Assembly (NCBI GenBank): GCA_015223225.1
Contig: JADFCQ010000007.1
Location: 62,001 to 126,000, forward strand
Origin: Acetobacteraceae bacterium H6797
Lineage (GTDB): Bacteria > Pseudomonadota > Alphaproteobacteria > Acetobacterales > Acetobacteraceae
Length of the DNA: 64,000 nucleotides
Reading direction: 5' to 3'
The notes beneath the pieces were generated by a model that saw only the letters and a program-made list of their open reading frames with translations, made no database searches and had not been told where the DNA came from. The translations under genes were made by a program, and so were the position numbers. Shown here in pieces: positions 7,009 through 15,733 of the stretch. Within the stretch, counting starts at the first letter, position 1. Every line of letters begins with the position of its first letter.

Positions 7009-8375
7009 TCCGCCGTGGCCCCGCCTCCCTCACCGCCGGCGCGACGGCGGCCTTCATCGCGGCCCTCGCGGTGGCGGCCGCCATGCTGCTGGTGCTGCTG
7101 CCGCTGCGGAACAACGCGGTGATCGACCGGCTCGAGGAGCGCTCCCTCGCGCAGCGGGCGCAGATGATCGCCGAGCATCTCTCCTGGGCCGATGGGCATT
7201 GGAACCTGCGGCTGCCGCCCGATATCGCGGCCGCCTTCTCGCCCGTCTACGGCCGCTCCAGCTTCGCGGTGGTGACGCCGGAGGGCGAATTCGTCACCGG
7301 GGCGGGGATCAACCAGCCCCTGGCCGTGCCGGCGGAGGAGGCGCAGAGCTTCGCCGTGGAGCGCGGCGGGCGGCTGCTGCAGGGCATCGCCCTGCCGGTG
7401 GAGGTGAATGGCCGGAAGCTCTCCATCCAGGTCGCCGAGAACCTGCGCCACCCCGATGTGCTGCTCGACGACGCGGCGGTGAGCGTGGCGCAGGACGTGG
7501 CCTGGCTCGTGCTGCCGGTGTTTCTCATTCTGTCGCTCGTGCTGGTGGTGGCGCTGCACCGGCTGCGCCGCCCCTTGCGGATGCTCGCCGCCCGGGCCGA
7601 GGCGCTGACCCCGCTCCGCGCCGGCGAGCGCCTGCCGGAGGAGGAGGTGCCGAGCGAGCTTCTGCCGCTGGTGCGTCGGCTCAACGGGCTGCTGGAACGC
7701 GCCGAGGAGGCCCAGGCCGAGCACCGCGCCTTCCTCGCCGATGCGGCGCATGAACTGCGCACGCCGCTGGCCGTGCTGCGCGCGCATCTGGACCTGCTGC
7801 GCGACGAGAAGGCCGCCGTGGCGCTCAATGCCGATATCTGGGAGCTGGACCGGATGGTGGCGCAGCTCCTGGCCATTGCCGAACTCGACCAGAACCATGT
7901 GGAACCGCCCGAGCCAGTGGATCTCACGCAATTGGCCGAGGATATCGCCGTGCTGCTGCGCCCGCTGGCCGAGGCTCAGGGGGTGGCGGTGACGGTCTCG
8001 GGCCCGGCGGTGGTCATGGAGGCGCAGCTCGAGGCCATGTCGCAGGTGATCGCGAACCTGCTGGAGAATGCGATCGGCCATGCGCCCGAGGGCAGCACCG
8101 TGGCCATCCGGGTGAAGCGCGAGGGCGGGCAGGCGGTGCTGGAGGTGAGCGACGCCGGGCCGGGCGTGCCGCAGCATGAGCGGAAGCTGATCTTCCGGCG
8201 CTTCTGGCGCTCACGCCGGCGGCGCGACGGGCGGCGGCGGGGCGTGGGGCTCGGCCTGCCGATCGTGCTCCGCGCGGTAGAACTGCATCGTGGGAAGGTG
8301 GAGGTGGAGCAGTCGGAACAGGGCGGGGCGCTGTTTCGGGTGGTGCTGCCGGTGGAGGGGCAGGGGCCCGGTTGA
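7005..8375 (+). CDS. Sensor histidine kinase of the OmpR-type two-component pair
   Basis: 456 aa inner-membrane kinase. TM1 lies at about 11-33, a periplasmic sensor domain of about 130 residues follows, TM2 is at about 166-185, then a HAMP-like linker. The H box is FLADAAHELRTPL (H249), followed by the N box NLLENAIGHAPEG, G1 DAGPGVP and G2 GVGLGLPIV. It autophosphorylates and passes phosphate to the overlapping upstream regulator. The sensor domain carries no motif I can tie to a ligand. It ends convergently with the gene at 8431. Confidence 0.93.
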   Translation: MIRRGPASLTAGATAAFIAALAVAAAMLLVLLPLRNNAVIDRLEERSLAQRAQMIAEHLSWADGHWNLRLPPDIAAAFSPVYGRSSFAVVTPEGEFVTGAGINQPLAVPAEEAQSFAVERGGRLLQGIALPVEVNGRKLSIQVAENLRHPDVLLDDAAVSVAQDVAWLVLPVFLILSLVLVVALHRLRRPLRMLAARAEALTPLRAGERLPEEEVPSELLPLVRRLNGLLERAEEAQAEHRAFLADAAHELRTPLAVLRAHLDLLRDEKAAVALNADIWELDRMVAQLLAIAELDQNHVEPPEPVDLTQLAEDIAVLLRPLAEAQGVAVTVSGPAVVMEAQLEAMSQVIANLLENAIGHAPEGSTVAIRVKREGGQAVLEVSDAGPGVPQHERKLIFRRFWRSRRRRDGRRRGVGLGLPIVLRAVELHRGKVEVEQSEQGGALFRVVLPVEGQGPG

Positions 8376-8430
8376 GCCAATTCTACCGCTGCGGCCCGCG
8401 CCAAAGTGTAAGGGCCTGAAGGCAACGCAA

Positions 8431-8778
8431 TCAGCGAAATTCGTGAACGACCTCGATGTGGCCCACGATCGCGCCGTTGAACGCCTCCAGATCCTCGGCG
8501 GGTACCCAGTATTCAAGGAAGGCGTTGCCGCCCGCGGTCTGGACTTGATAGCCGGCGAGGAAATCCTGCCGCACCTCGAAGCGCGTGACATAGCCCACGC
8601 CGCTGGCCGGCACATTCCAGTCACGGGCGATCTTGATCGCGTATTCCTCGGTGGTGACCGGATAGAAAATCGGCTGTTCCGGAAGGCGCGGCGGGAAGGC
8701 CCGCCATCCGGCCTGCTCGATCAGCGCCAGTTCCTGCGGTCCGACCGGCCGCCACAGCGTCACAGTGTCCTGGTTCAT
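8431..8778 (-). CDS. Small protein of the ADP-ribosylation/crystallin J1-named family
   Basis: 115 aa starting MNQDTVTLWRPVGPQELAL. It contains the conserved run WRAFPPRLPEQPIFYPV, then EYAIKIARDWN, YVTRFEV and the tail EYWVPAEDLEAFNGAIVGHIEVV. Databases label this compact bacterial family ADP-ribosylation/crystallin J1, though it lacks the crystallin J1 hydrolase domain and its activity is not established. It was chosen over a longer frame because residues before this Met are an out-of-frame shadow of rsmB. It lies downstream of rsmB on the same strand. Confidence 0.75.
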   Translation of the reverse strand: MNQDTVTLWRPVGPQELALIEQAGWRAFPPRLPEQPIFYPVTTEEYAIKIARDWNVPASGVGYVTRFEVRQDFLAGYQVQTAGGNAFLEYWVPAEDLEAFNGAIVGHIEVVHEFR

Positions 8779-8828
8779 GCCCGTGCCCGTCTTCTGCGGG
8801 CCGCCTCGAACCAACGCCGAGGCCAGCC

Positions 8829-10244
8829 CTACTCCCGCTCTTTCCGGAACCTTGCGGCGAAGAATCCGTCCATACCGCCGCGTTCGGCCCAATAGTCCGG
8901 CCGGGTGCGCAGCGCGCCCTGGCTGGTGACGGCCTGTTCCAGTTCCGGCAGTTCCTCGGGCCGGATCGGGTCCGGCACCAGGCCATGCGCGGCCACGGCC
9001 GTCAGCATATGCGCCTCGCCCTCTTCCGGCTGGAGCGAACAGGTCGCGAAGACCATCCGCCCGCCGAGCTTCAGCAGGCTCGCGGCCTTGCCCAGCAGCG
9101 CGCGCTGCGTCTCGGCCAGCTTCTCCACATCGCCCTGGCGGCGCAGATGCGGCACGTCGGGGTGGCGGCGGATGGTGCCGGTCGCCGAGCAGGGGGCATC
9201 GAGCAGGATGGCGTCGAATTTCTCGTTGGGCGACCAGCGGGTGAGGTCGGCCTCCACCACGGCGGCGTCGAGCTTCAGGCGCGAGAGGTTCTCGCGCAGG
9301 CGCTGGGCGCGGCGCGGGTCCCGCTCCACGGCCCAGACGCGGGCGCCGGCGGCGGCGAGCTGCGCGGTCTTGCCACCCGGGGCGGCGCAGAGATCGGCGA
9401 TGCGCTCGCCCGCCTGGGGCTTGAGCAGCAGGGCGGGGAGGGCGGCGGCGGCGTCCTGCGCCCAGATCTCGCCTTCCTCGAAGCCGGGAAGGTCGGTGAT
9501 GCGGGTGCCGGGCGGGAAGCGCCAGGAGCCGGTGGGCAGCTTTTCCGGCGCGGGGATGCCCTCGGGCATTTCCTCCGGCCAGGCGAAGCCGGGCTTCACC
9601 GAGAGATCGAGCGGGGCGAGGGCGGTCTGCGCCTCGGCCATGGCGCGCACGGCGGGGCCATAGGCCTTGTGCCAGGAGGACCAGAGCCAATAGGGCGTGT
9701 CGAGCCGCGCGGCATCGAGCCCTTCGAGTTGGGCCGGACCTTCCTGCGCCACCTTGCGCAGCACGGCATTCACCAGCCCGGCGAAGGGCTTGGGCACGAG
9801 ATCGACCGCGCTGGCCACGGCCGCATGCGGCGGCGTGTCGAGCAGCAGAAGCTCCGCCGCGCCGATGCGCAGCGCCATGCGGGCGGCCGGATGCGGCTCG
9901 CGGCGCAGGAAGGGCTCCAGCAATTCATCGAGGCTGCCGAGGCGGCGCAGCACGGCGCCGGCGATGCGATGGGCGGCGGCCTTGTCGCGCGGGGCGACGG
10001 AATGGGGCAGGCTGTCCAGCGCCTCGTCGAGCGCGCGATGGCGCTCCAGCACGGATTGCAGCAGGGCCAGCGCGGCGCCGCGCGACGGATTGCGGCCGAC
10101 GAGCGGAGCCGGGCCGCCATTGCCGCCACGGCTCCCGCCAGGCGGGCGGGCGCCATGGATCGTGCCCGCGCCATGGGGTGCTGCGGGTCGGGCGGCATGG
10201 CCTTGGGGCCGGCGGGGGCGGGCGGGACGGTTCTGATCTGACAT
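8829..10244 (-). CDS. rsmB: RsmB/NOP-family 16S rRNA (cytosine-5) methyltransferase
   Basis: 471 aa. A low-complexity basic N-terminus (about 1-50, rich in R, P and G) leads into a NusB-like RNA-binding domain (about 55-190) and a Rossmann SAM domain. Signature motifs are DLCAAPGGKTAQLA, LLDAPCSATGTIRRHPD (motif IV) and ATCSLQPEEGE, whose Cys is the nucleophile. It methylates a cytosine of 16S rRNA (C967 in E. coli numbering). I chose the ATG at 10244 because preceding in-frame residues look non-coding. The DEAD/Fmt neighbours common in other bacteria are absent. Confidence 0.93.
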   Translation of the reverse strand: MSDQNRPARPRRPQGHAARPAAPHGAGTIHGARPPGGSRGGNGGPAPLVGRNPSRGAALALLQSVLERHRALDEALDSLPHSVAPRDKAAAHRIAGAVLRRLGSLDELLEPFLRREPHPAARMALRIGAAELLLLDTPPHAAVASAVDLVPKPFAGLVNAVLRKVAQEGPAQLEGLDAARLDTPYWLWSSWHKAYGPAVRAMAEAQTALAPLDLSVKPGFAWPEEMPEGIPAPEKLPTGSWRFPPGTRITDLPGFEEGEIWAQDAAAALPALLLKPQAGERIADLCAAPGGKTAQLAAAGARVWAVERDPRRAQRLRENLSRLKLDAAVVEADLTRWSPNEKFDAILLDAPCSATGTIRRHPDVPHLRRQGDVEKLAETQRALLGKAASLLKLGGRMVFATCSLQPEEGEAHMLTAVAAHGLVPDPIRPEELPELEQAVTSQGALRTRPDYWAERGGMDGFFAARFRKERE

Positions 10245-10301
10245 CGCGATGTCGCTCTCTATGTCCCGCCGGACGGAAGACCGCCAGAGGCTTTTGCCCA
10301 A

Positions 10302-10325
10302 CCCTCCCCCGCGTGAGGGGGAGGG
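10302..10325. repeat. Palindromic hairpin in rsmB-cupin spacer
   Basis: A 9-bp perfect stem CCCTCCCCC/GGGGGAGGG around GCGTGA. It lies between two minus-strand genes and could stop transcription of the upstream cupin. AACCCTCCCCC also resembles the spacer of the double-hairpin repeats elsewhere in the window, so it may be a degenerate relative. Confidence 0.5.
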
Positions 10326-10384
10326 CCTGCGGCGCGGCCGCGGTTTCGGGCCGCCGTTTTACGCCGGGGCCTCAGGCCAGGGCC

Positions 10385-10783
10385 TCAGGCGGGCGAGGAG
10401 AGCGGCTTGCCCTTCTCGACGACATAAGTCGCGAAGAGCCGCGTGGCCTCCGGCCCCGCCTTGCCCGCATGCGGCACGCCCGCCTGGACGAGGAAGCTGT
10501 CGCCGGGCTTGAGATGCAGCGTCTCCTGCCCCTCGATGCTGATCTCGACCGCGCCGGACACCAGATAGGTCGCCTCATGGCCCGGATGCGTATGCCGCCC
10601 GATCACGGCATTGGGCTCGAGATCGACGAAGACCTGGATGGTGACGTGATTGGTGCCGGGCAGATCCTCCTGCCGGACCACGGTGCGCTTCACCGCCGCC
10701 GGCTGGGCCGAGACGGGGGCGGCGGTGAGCGTCGCCGTCACGGCGCAGAGCGCGCAGCCGGCGAAAATCCTGCGGGTGAGCAT
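10385..10783 (-). CDS. Exported cupin-domain protein
   Basis: 132 aa. A signal peptide MLTRRIFAGCALCAVTATL ends near VSAQ, so the protein is probably periplasmic. The single beta-barrel cupin has motif 1 (G-x-H-x-H-x4-E: IGRHTHPGHEATYLVSG) and motif 2 (KPGDSFLVQAGVPH), giving the 3-His/1-Glu metal site. The family is diverse and no substrate can be named. The start at 10783 is set by an excellent GGGAGGAAA ribosome-binding site; the longer frame upstream is not needed. Confidence 0.85.
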   Translation of the reverse strand: MLTRRIFAGCALCAVTATLTAAPVSAQPAAVKRTVVRQEDLPGTNHVTIQVFVDLEPNAVIGRHTHPGHEATYLVSGAVEISIEGQETLHLKPGDSFLVQAGVPHAGKAGPEATRLFATYVVEKGKPLSSPA

Positions 10784-10973
10784 AGTCCATTTCCTCCCTC
10801 TGGCCCGAGAGCGTGCCGGGCCTGCGGCACTATGGCGCCCTGGCCTCGGGCATAGCCAGAACGCCGTGCGATCTGCGCCGCTGAAACAGTCGCTCATTTG
10901 CGGATGCCGCCGCTTGGCTTTATCCAGCCTGCGGCGGCCCCGCCCGGGCGGCCGTGATCATTCGACGTGGTGC

Positions 10974-12656
10974 ATGATGCAGGCGGCCCTCCGGTTCATC
11001 GACAATATCCCCGAGGCTTTCCTGGAGGCGCGGCGCCCGCGGCTCTGGCTTTCCTTGCTCTGCCTGCTGCTCTGGCTGCCGGGCTTCTTCAACATCCCCG
11101 CCGGCGACCGCGACGAGGCCCGCTTCGCCCAGGCCAGCCGGCAGATGGTGGTCTCGGGCGACTACGTCCGGATCATGGTCGGCGACGAGGAGCGGAACAA
11201 GAAGCCCGTCGGCATCCATTGGGCCCAGGCGGCCAGCGTGCATCTGGCCGAGGCGCTGCATCTCGGCACGCGGGACGATATCTGGCCCTATCGCGTCCCG
11301 GGCCTGATCGGCGCCTGGCTCGCCGTGCTGGCGACCTTCCATTGGGGCCGGGCGCTGGTCGGGCGGCGGGCGGCGATGCTGGCCGGCACGCTGCTGGCCT
11401 CCTGCCTCGTGCTCATCGTCGAGACGCATATCGCCAAGACCGACGCGGCCCTGCTGGCCACGGTGGCGGGAATGATGGGGCTCTTCGCGCGGCTCTATCT
11501 GGCGCCCGGCACCTTCACCAACGGCCAGGCTTTGGCCTTCTGGGCCATGATGGGCGCCTCCGTGCTGCTCAAGGGCCCGATCGGGCCCATGGTGGTGCTG
11601 CTCACCGGCATCAGCCTGGCCATCGCCGACCGGCGGGCGCCCTGGTTCCGGGGCCTGCGCCTGCATTGGGGCCTGCCGCTCGTCCTGCTGATCTGCCTGC
11701 CCTGGCTGGTCGCCATCGGCATCGCGACCGACGGCCGCTTCTTCTCCCAGGCCGTGGGCGGGGACATGCTGGGCAAGGTCGGCAATGGCGACGAGAAGCA
11801 CTGGGGCCCGCCGGGCTATTACCTGCTGACCTTCGGCATCGCGGCGTTCCCCGGCGCCTTCCTGGTGCTCCGCAGCCTGCCGACGGCCTGGAGCAACCGT
11901 CTGCAGCCCTCGACGCGCTTCCTGCTGGCCTGGATCATCCCCACCTGGCTGGTCTTCGAGGCGGTGGCGACCAAGCTGCCGCATTACACCCTGCCGACCT
12001 ATCCCGCGCTGATGCTGCTCGCCGGCGCCTGGGCGATGGACCCGCTGCGCCGCCCCGCGCCGCGCTGGCTGGCGGGCATCGGCTGGTTCTTCCTCTTCCT
12101 GGTGCCGATCGGGCTCGCCATCGGCGCGGTCGTCCTGCCGCATCTGGCCGATAACCGGGCCGATTGGTGGGCGCTGCTGGCCATTCCCTTCGCCGCCCTC
12201 CCCATCTGGGGCGCGGTGCGGGCGATGCGGGCGGGGCATCCGAGCCGGGCGGGCATCCTGGCGGCCATCCTGACCATCCCGCTGACGGGCTTCGCGCTTC
12301 AGCACACCATCCCGAGCCTGCGCGCGCCCTGGCTCTCGCCGCGCATCGCGACGCTGCTTTCGGAGGTGGCGCCGGGCGTGCCTTACGACCATGTCGGCCT
12401 GGTGGGCTATCAGGAAGCCTCGATGCTCTTCGCCACGAGCGGTGACCTCCAGTTCCTCGACAATGCCCCGGCGGCGGCCGATTTCCTGGCCGAGGCGCCG
12501 GGCCGCGTGGCGGTGGTCGGCAGCCGCTCGGAGGCCGCCTTCCAGCGGCGGGTGGCGGAGCTTGGGCTGAAGCTGACGGTGCTCGGGGAGACGGACGGCT
12601 TCGTCTATACGCGCGGCCGGATGCTGGGCATCACCATCTACAAGCGGGCCGATTAG
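10974..12656 (+). CDS. ArnT-like integral membrane glycosyltransferase (GT39/GT83 group)
   Basis: 560 aa with about a dozen hydrophobic segments. After TM1 comes the catalytic-loop signature PAGDRDEARFAQASRQM, the DEAR(Y/F) motif of ArnT/PMT-type enzymes that move sugars from a polyprenyl-phosphate donor to lipid A or proteins. KKPVGIHWAQA and LLKGPIGPM are further family motifs. A C-terminal soluble periplasmic domain follows (about 430-560). Whether it transfers aminoarabinose, galacturonic acid or another sugar cannot be read. Two adjacent ATGs (10974, 10977) are possible; the Shine-Dalgarno is weak. No arn biosynthesis genes lie nearby. Confidence 0.85.
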   Translation: MMQAALRFIDNIPEAFLEARRPRLWLSLLCLLLWLPGFFNIPAGDRDEARFAQASRQMVVSGDYVRIMVGDEERNKKPVGIHWAQAASVHLAEALHLGTRDDIWPYRVPGLIGAWLAVLATFHWGRALVGRRAAMLAGTLLASCLVLIVETHIAKTDAALLATVAGMMGLFARLYLAPGTFTNGQALAFWAMMGASVLLKGPIGPMVVLLTGISLAIADRRAPWFRGLRLHWGLPLVLLICLPWLVAIGIATDGRFFSQAVGGDMLGKVGNGDEKHWGPPGYYLLTFGIAAFPGAFLVLRSLPTAWSNRLQPSTRFLLAWIIPTWLVFEAVATKLPHYTLPTYPALMLLAGAWAMDPLRRPAPRWLAGIGWFFLFLVPIGLAIGAVVLPHLADNRADWWALLAIPFAALPIWGAVRAMRAGHPSRAGILAAILTIPLTGFALQHTIPSLRAPWLSPRIATLLSEVAPGVPYDHVGLVGYQEASMLFATSGDLQFLDNAPAAADFLAEAPGRVAVVGSRSEAAFQRRVAELGLKLTVLGETDGFVYTRGRMLGITIYKRAD

Positions 12657-12704
12657 AGGCGGCGATAGCCGGGCCGGGTCGTCGGGCGGTTGGCCCCGCC
12701 GCGC

Positions 12705-12995
12705 TCAGTACCCCGCCAGGGCGCAGAGGCGGGAGATCTGCCGCACGTCCGGGTCGTCACTGTCGGGCTGGGCGCGGGCATTGGCGCAGGCCTGGCGGGA
12801 GCGGTCATCCGCCGTGGCCTTGGCGCGATCCAGCGCCTGCCCCCGCCGGGCAGGCTCCTCTGTCGGGGGCTGGGCCGTGCCCTGCGGGGCGATGCGAAGG
12901 CTCGCCGGGGCCTCATGCCATTGCGCCAGGGCCGGGGCGACCGGGGCGGCCGTCAGCAGCGCCATCGCGGGAACGAGCAGGACCTTCATCGACAT
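12705..12995 (-). CDS. Small secreted protein, unknown function
   Basis: 96 aa with a clear signal peptide (MSMKVLLVPAMALLTAAPVAPALAQ). The mature part is hydrophilic, rich in Ala, Arg and Asp, with two Cys residues (CANARAQ, LCALAGY) that could form a disulphide. A GGAGG ribosome-binding site supports the first of two close ATGs. I recognise no domain. It ends convergently with the ArnT-like gene, 48 bases apart. Confidence 0.65.
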   Translation of the reverse strand: MSMKVLLVPAMALLTAAPVAPALAQWHEAPASLRIAPQGTAQPPTEEPARRGQALDRAKATADDRSRQACANARAQPDSDDPDVRQISRLCALAGY

Positions 12996-13174
12996 CGGTA
13001 TCCTCCGTCTTTGAATGCCACCGGTTCGGCGACAAGATGCGGAGGATACAAGCCAAAGCCCGCAAGCCCAATCACCAAAGGGTTAGGGCCCCGGCTTGTG
13101 ACCGGAGCGAGTGACGATCCGCGGCGAGTTCGGAAGGGCTGTGGAGCGTCCTGCGCGGCACGCGCAGAACGTCA

Positions 13175-13765
13175 TCATGAACCTTGCGCCGTCAGCCGCC
13201 CGAGTTCGAAGGCCCGCCGCAGCCCCTCCTCGGCGCTCGCCACATCCAGCGGCAGCAGAAGATCCAGGCCGAGCGCGGGCATGCCGCAGAAGCCGAAAAT
13301 GCCCTGGACGATCTGAGCCTGCAGCGCATCGAGGTAGCCGCGACGTTCGTAGGTCCCTCGGTCCACACCGCCAATGGCGATGACACGCCCCTTCAACCGG
13401 CCCAGCAGCCGGGTCACGCCTTTGTCGGGATCGTCGATGAAGGCCCAGCCGGCGGTGAAGACCCGATCGATCCAGCCCTTCATGACCGCCGGCATCGACC
13501 ACCAGTAGACCGGGAAGAGCAGCACGAGCGCATCGGCCCTGTCGACGCGCCGCTGTTCGGCCAGGATATCCTCGCCATGCTCTCGCCGGCCGTTGAAGAC
13601 ATCATGGTCGATGGACCCGAAACGCGGATCGAAGTCAGCCGCCGAGAGGTTCAGCACCTCATAGGTCGTGCCGCGGGCGGTCTCGAGGCCGCTGACGAAT
13701 TGCGCGACGGCGGCCTGGGTATAGGAGGTGGGGTCGGGATGCGCGGTGACGATCAGAATATGCAC
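13175..13765 (-). CDS. NAD(P)H-dependent flavodoxin-fold oxidoreductase (NQO/KefF-like)
   Basis: 196 aa. The start MHILIVTAHPDPTSYTQA is the FMN/FAD phosphate-binding loop of the NAD(P)H:quinone reductase group, and LVLLFPVYWWSMPAVMKGWIDRVF is its second signature. GGVDRGTYERRGY follows. It is expected to be a cytosolic two-electron quinone or azo-type reductase. It is transcribed divergently from the TetR gene at 13852, with a direct/inverted repeat between them, so repression by that TetR is likely. This pairing is common for electrophile-responsive reductases. Confidence 0.9.
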   Translation of the reverse strand: MHILIVTAHPDPTSYTQAAVAQFVSGLETARGTTYEVLNLSAADFDPRFGSIDHDVFNGRREHGEDILAEQRRVDRADALVLLFPVYWWSMPAVMKGWIDRVFTAGWAFIDDPDKGVTRLLGRLKGRVIAIGGVDRGTYERRGYLDALQAQIVQGIFGFCGMPALGLDLLLPLDVASAEEGLRRAFELGRLTAQGS

Positions 13766-13813
13766 GTTATGCCTCTTTCCTGAATGTGCGGACCCTGTGT
13801 CGCTCTATATACT

Positions 13814-13835
13814 GATTGTAACCTACAGATTGTAG
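13814..13835. promoter_or_regulatory. Candidate TetR operator
   Basis: GATTGTA occurs twice in direct orientation, 14 bases apart (13814-13820 and 13828-13834). The second copy lies in the dyad CTACA-GAT-TGTAG (13823-13835). The site is in the 86-base spacer between the oxidoreductase and tetR-type genes and 17 bases before the regulator's ATG, where an autorepressor would bind. The repeats are seen directly; the binding factor is inferred from position. Confidence 0.55.
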
Positions 13836-13851
13836 ATAGGCCGCCTCACAT

Positions 13852-14457
13852 ATGCCGGAGACCACGCGCCCGCCCGTCCGTCAGCGCCTGCTGCGCGCCG
13901 AACGGCTGCGGCAACTCATTGAAACCGCAAGGCGGATCGTCCGGGAGGAGGGCGCCGACGCGCTCACGCTCGGCCGTTTGGCCGAGAGCGCCGGCGTGAC
14001 GCGGCCGGTGGTCTATGATCACTTCCAGACGCGAAACGGGCTGCTGAAGGCGCTCTATGAGGATTACGACGCCCGGCGGGAGGTCGTGCTCCTGGCCACC
14101 CTGAAAGCCGCGCCGCAGACCCTCGAGGGACGGGCCCAGGCCATCGCCCGGACCTATATCGAATGCGTTCTCTCGGAAGGCAGCGACATTCCCGGCGTGG
14201 CGGCGTCGCTTGCCGGCTCGCCCGAACTGGAAGCATTCCGGCGCGACTATCAGCAACGGTTCATCGCCCGCTGCCGAGCGGAGCTTGAGCCGCATCTTCA
14301 CGACAGGCCCATAGCGCCGGCGAGGTTATGGGCCATGCTCGGGGCAGCCGATGCGCTTTCCGAGGCGGTGTTGCGGGGTGACCTGCGCCCGGCTGAGGCG
14401 GAGAGCGAACTGGTGCGCCTGATGCTCTCCTTCGCGGAAGAACCCAGGCCTTCATGA
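13852..14457 (+). CDS. TetR/AcrR family transcriptional regulator
   Basis: 201 aa. The N-terminal helix-turn-helix (about 20-65; RLRQLIETARRIVREEGADALTLGRLAESAGVTRPVVYDHF) is typical of TetR proteins. The rest is an all-helical ligand/dimerisation domain that ends LVRLMLSFAEEPRPS. It probably represses itself and the divergent quinone-reductase-like gene through the repeats at 13814-13835. The inducer is unknown. ATG at 13852 gives a full-length first helix. Confidence 0.92.
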   Translation: MPETTRPPVRQRLLRAERLRQLIETARRIVREEGADALTLGRLAESAGVTRPVVYDHFQTRNGLLKALYEDYDARREVVLLATLKAAPQTLEGRAQAIARTYIECVLSEGSDIPGVAASLAGSPELEAFRRDYQQRFIARCRAELEPHLHDRPIAPARLWAMLGAADALSEAVLRGDLRPAEAESELVRLMLSFAEEPRPS

Positions 14458-14632
14458 TTGGCGGGCCCCGCGGAGCGCCCTCGTGGCCTTCGGCGAGCGA
14501 GATCATGGCCTCATTCGACGCAGGCCCAAGGATCATCTGCGGCTGACCGGCATCGTCGGTTAATGTGGCTCAGCTCAAGAGGCCAGGGCAGCAAGTCGGG
14601 GCGCCCCCGGCACCGGTGGAATGGAGAGCGGG

Positions 14633-15676
14633 ATGGCATTGTCGGCGCAGGTCTTCGCATGGTCTCATGCCAAGTCGGACGTGCCGGCCGTGCTCGCCGC
14701 CGCCTGTGGCATGGGCCTCGCCGTCCTGGCGGGGGTCGCGCTCGGCCATCCGGCCTGGGGGCTTGCGGCGGCCATCGGGGGCATGCTGGCGAGCCATGCC
14801 GGGACGGGCGGCAGCCTCGGGGCGCATCTGCGCCTGCTCGCCCCGCTGCTCGCCGCCTCGGGCCTGGCCGCGCTGGTCGCGGGGCTCGCCGCCGGGCATG
14901 GCGTCTGGACGGAGCTGGCGGTGGTCGCCGCGGGCGGCCTCGCGGCGCTGGCCGGCGGCTATAGCCGGCCCCTGGGGCTGGGCGCCGGGCGCTTCATCAT
15001 CTTCCTTCCCATCCTGCTCGGCGCGGCGGAGAGCCATCCGGCGGTGCTCGACACGCTGCTGCTCGCCCTGGGCGGCGCGGTGCTGACGATGGGGCTGGCG
15101 CTGCTCTTCGGCGCCCTGGCCCGCGCTTTGGGCTGGCACCCGCCCCCGCCGCCGGAGCCCGGCCGGCTGGCGACGCGGGCGCAGCTCTTCCGCCGCTGGC
15201 GCCAGACCCTCGGCACCTGGGCGGGCTGGCAATATCCGCTGCGGCTCATGGCCTGCCTCGCGGCCGCCGGGGCGCTCCATCTCGCCTGGCCGGAGCATCA
15301 CCTGCGCTGGGTGACGCTGACCGTAGCCATCCTGGCGCAGCGGACGATCGAGATGCCGCCGCTCAAGACGCTGCAACGGGCGCTCGGCGCCATGCTGGGC
15401 GTGGCGGCGGCGGGGCTGCTTGTCTTTCACCCCGCCCCGCCGGGCTGGGATATCGCGGCGCTGATCGCGCTCTTCGGCGGGCTGGCGCCCTGGCTGCGGG
15501 GGCGGAACTACCTGGCCTTCACCGCCTGCACCACGCCGCTCATCATGGTGATGTTCAGCGCCGGCGGCCCGATCGAGCCGGGGCTGCTCGCCGACCGGCT
15601 GGTGGCGACGCTGATGGGCGCCGGGCTCGTCCTGGCGGCGGATATGCTCGCCTCCCGCCCGCTCGGCGCCAATTGA
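14633..15676 (+). CDS. FUSC-family membrane protein
   Basis: 347 aa with two blocks of hydrophobic helices (about 10-165 and 205-340) separated by a basic linker (LFRRWRQTLGTWAGWQYPLRLMACLA). This two-half design, and WVTLTVAILAQRTIEMPPLKTLQRALGAMLGVAAAG in the second half, match the FUSC/aromatic-acid exporter-like family. It is probably an inner-membrane efflux component, substrate unknown; no partner HlyD-type gene is adjacent. The start at 14633 is preceded by GGAGAGCGGG; an upstream ATG at 14621 would add four residues. Confidence 0.8.
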   Translation: MALSAQVFAWSHAKSDVPAVLAAACGMGLAVLAGVALGHPAWGLAAAIGGMLASHAGTGGSLGAHLRLLAPLLAASGLAALVAGLAAGHGVWTELAVVAAGGLAALAGGYSRPLGLGAGRFIIFLPILLGAAESHPAVLDTLLLALGGAVLTMGLALLFGALARALGWHPPPPPEPGRLATRAQLFRRWRQTLGTWAGWQYPLRLMACLAAAGALHLAWPEHHLRWVTLTVAILAQRTIEMPPLKTLQRALGAMLGVAAAGLLVFHPAPPGWDIAALIALFGGLAPWLRGRNYLAFTACTTPLIMVMFSAGGPIEPGLLADRLVATLMGAGLVLAADMLASRPLGAN

Positions 15677-15733
15677 CCACCGCCGGCCCCCCCGACGGTC
15701 TAAGCTGGGCGAAGGGCAGGGAAGCGAGCGCGC

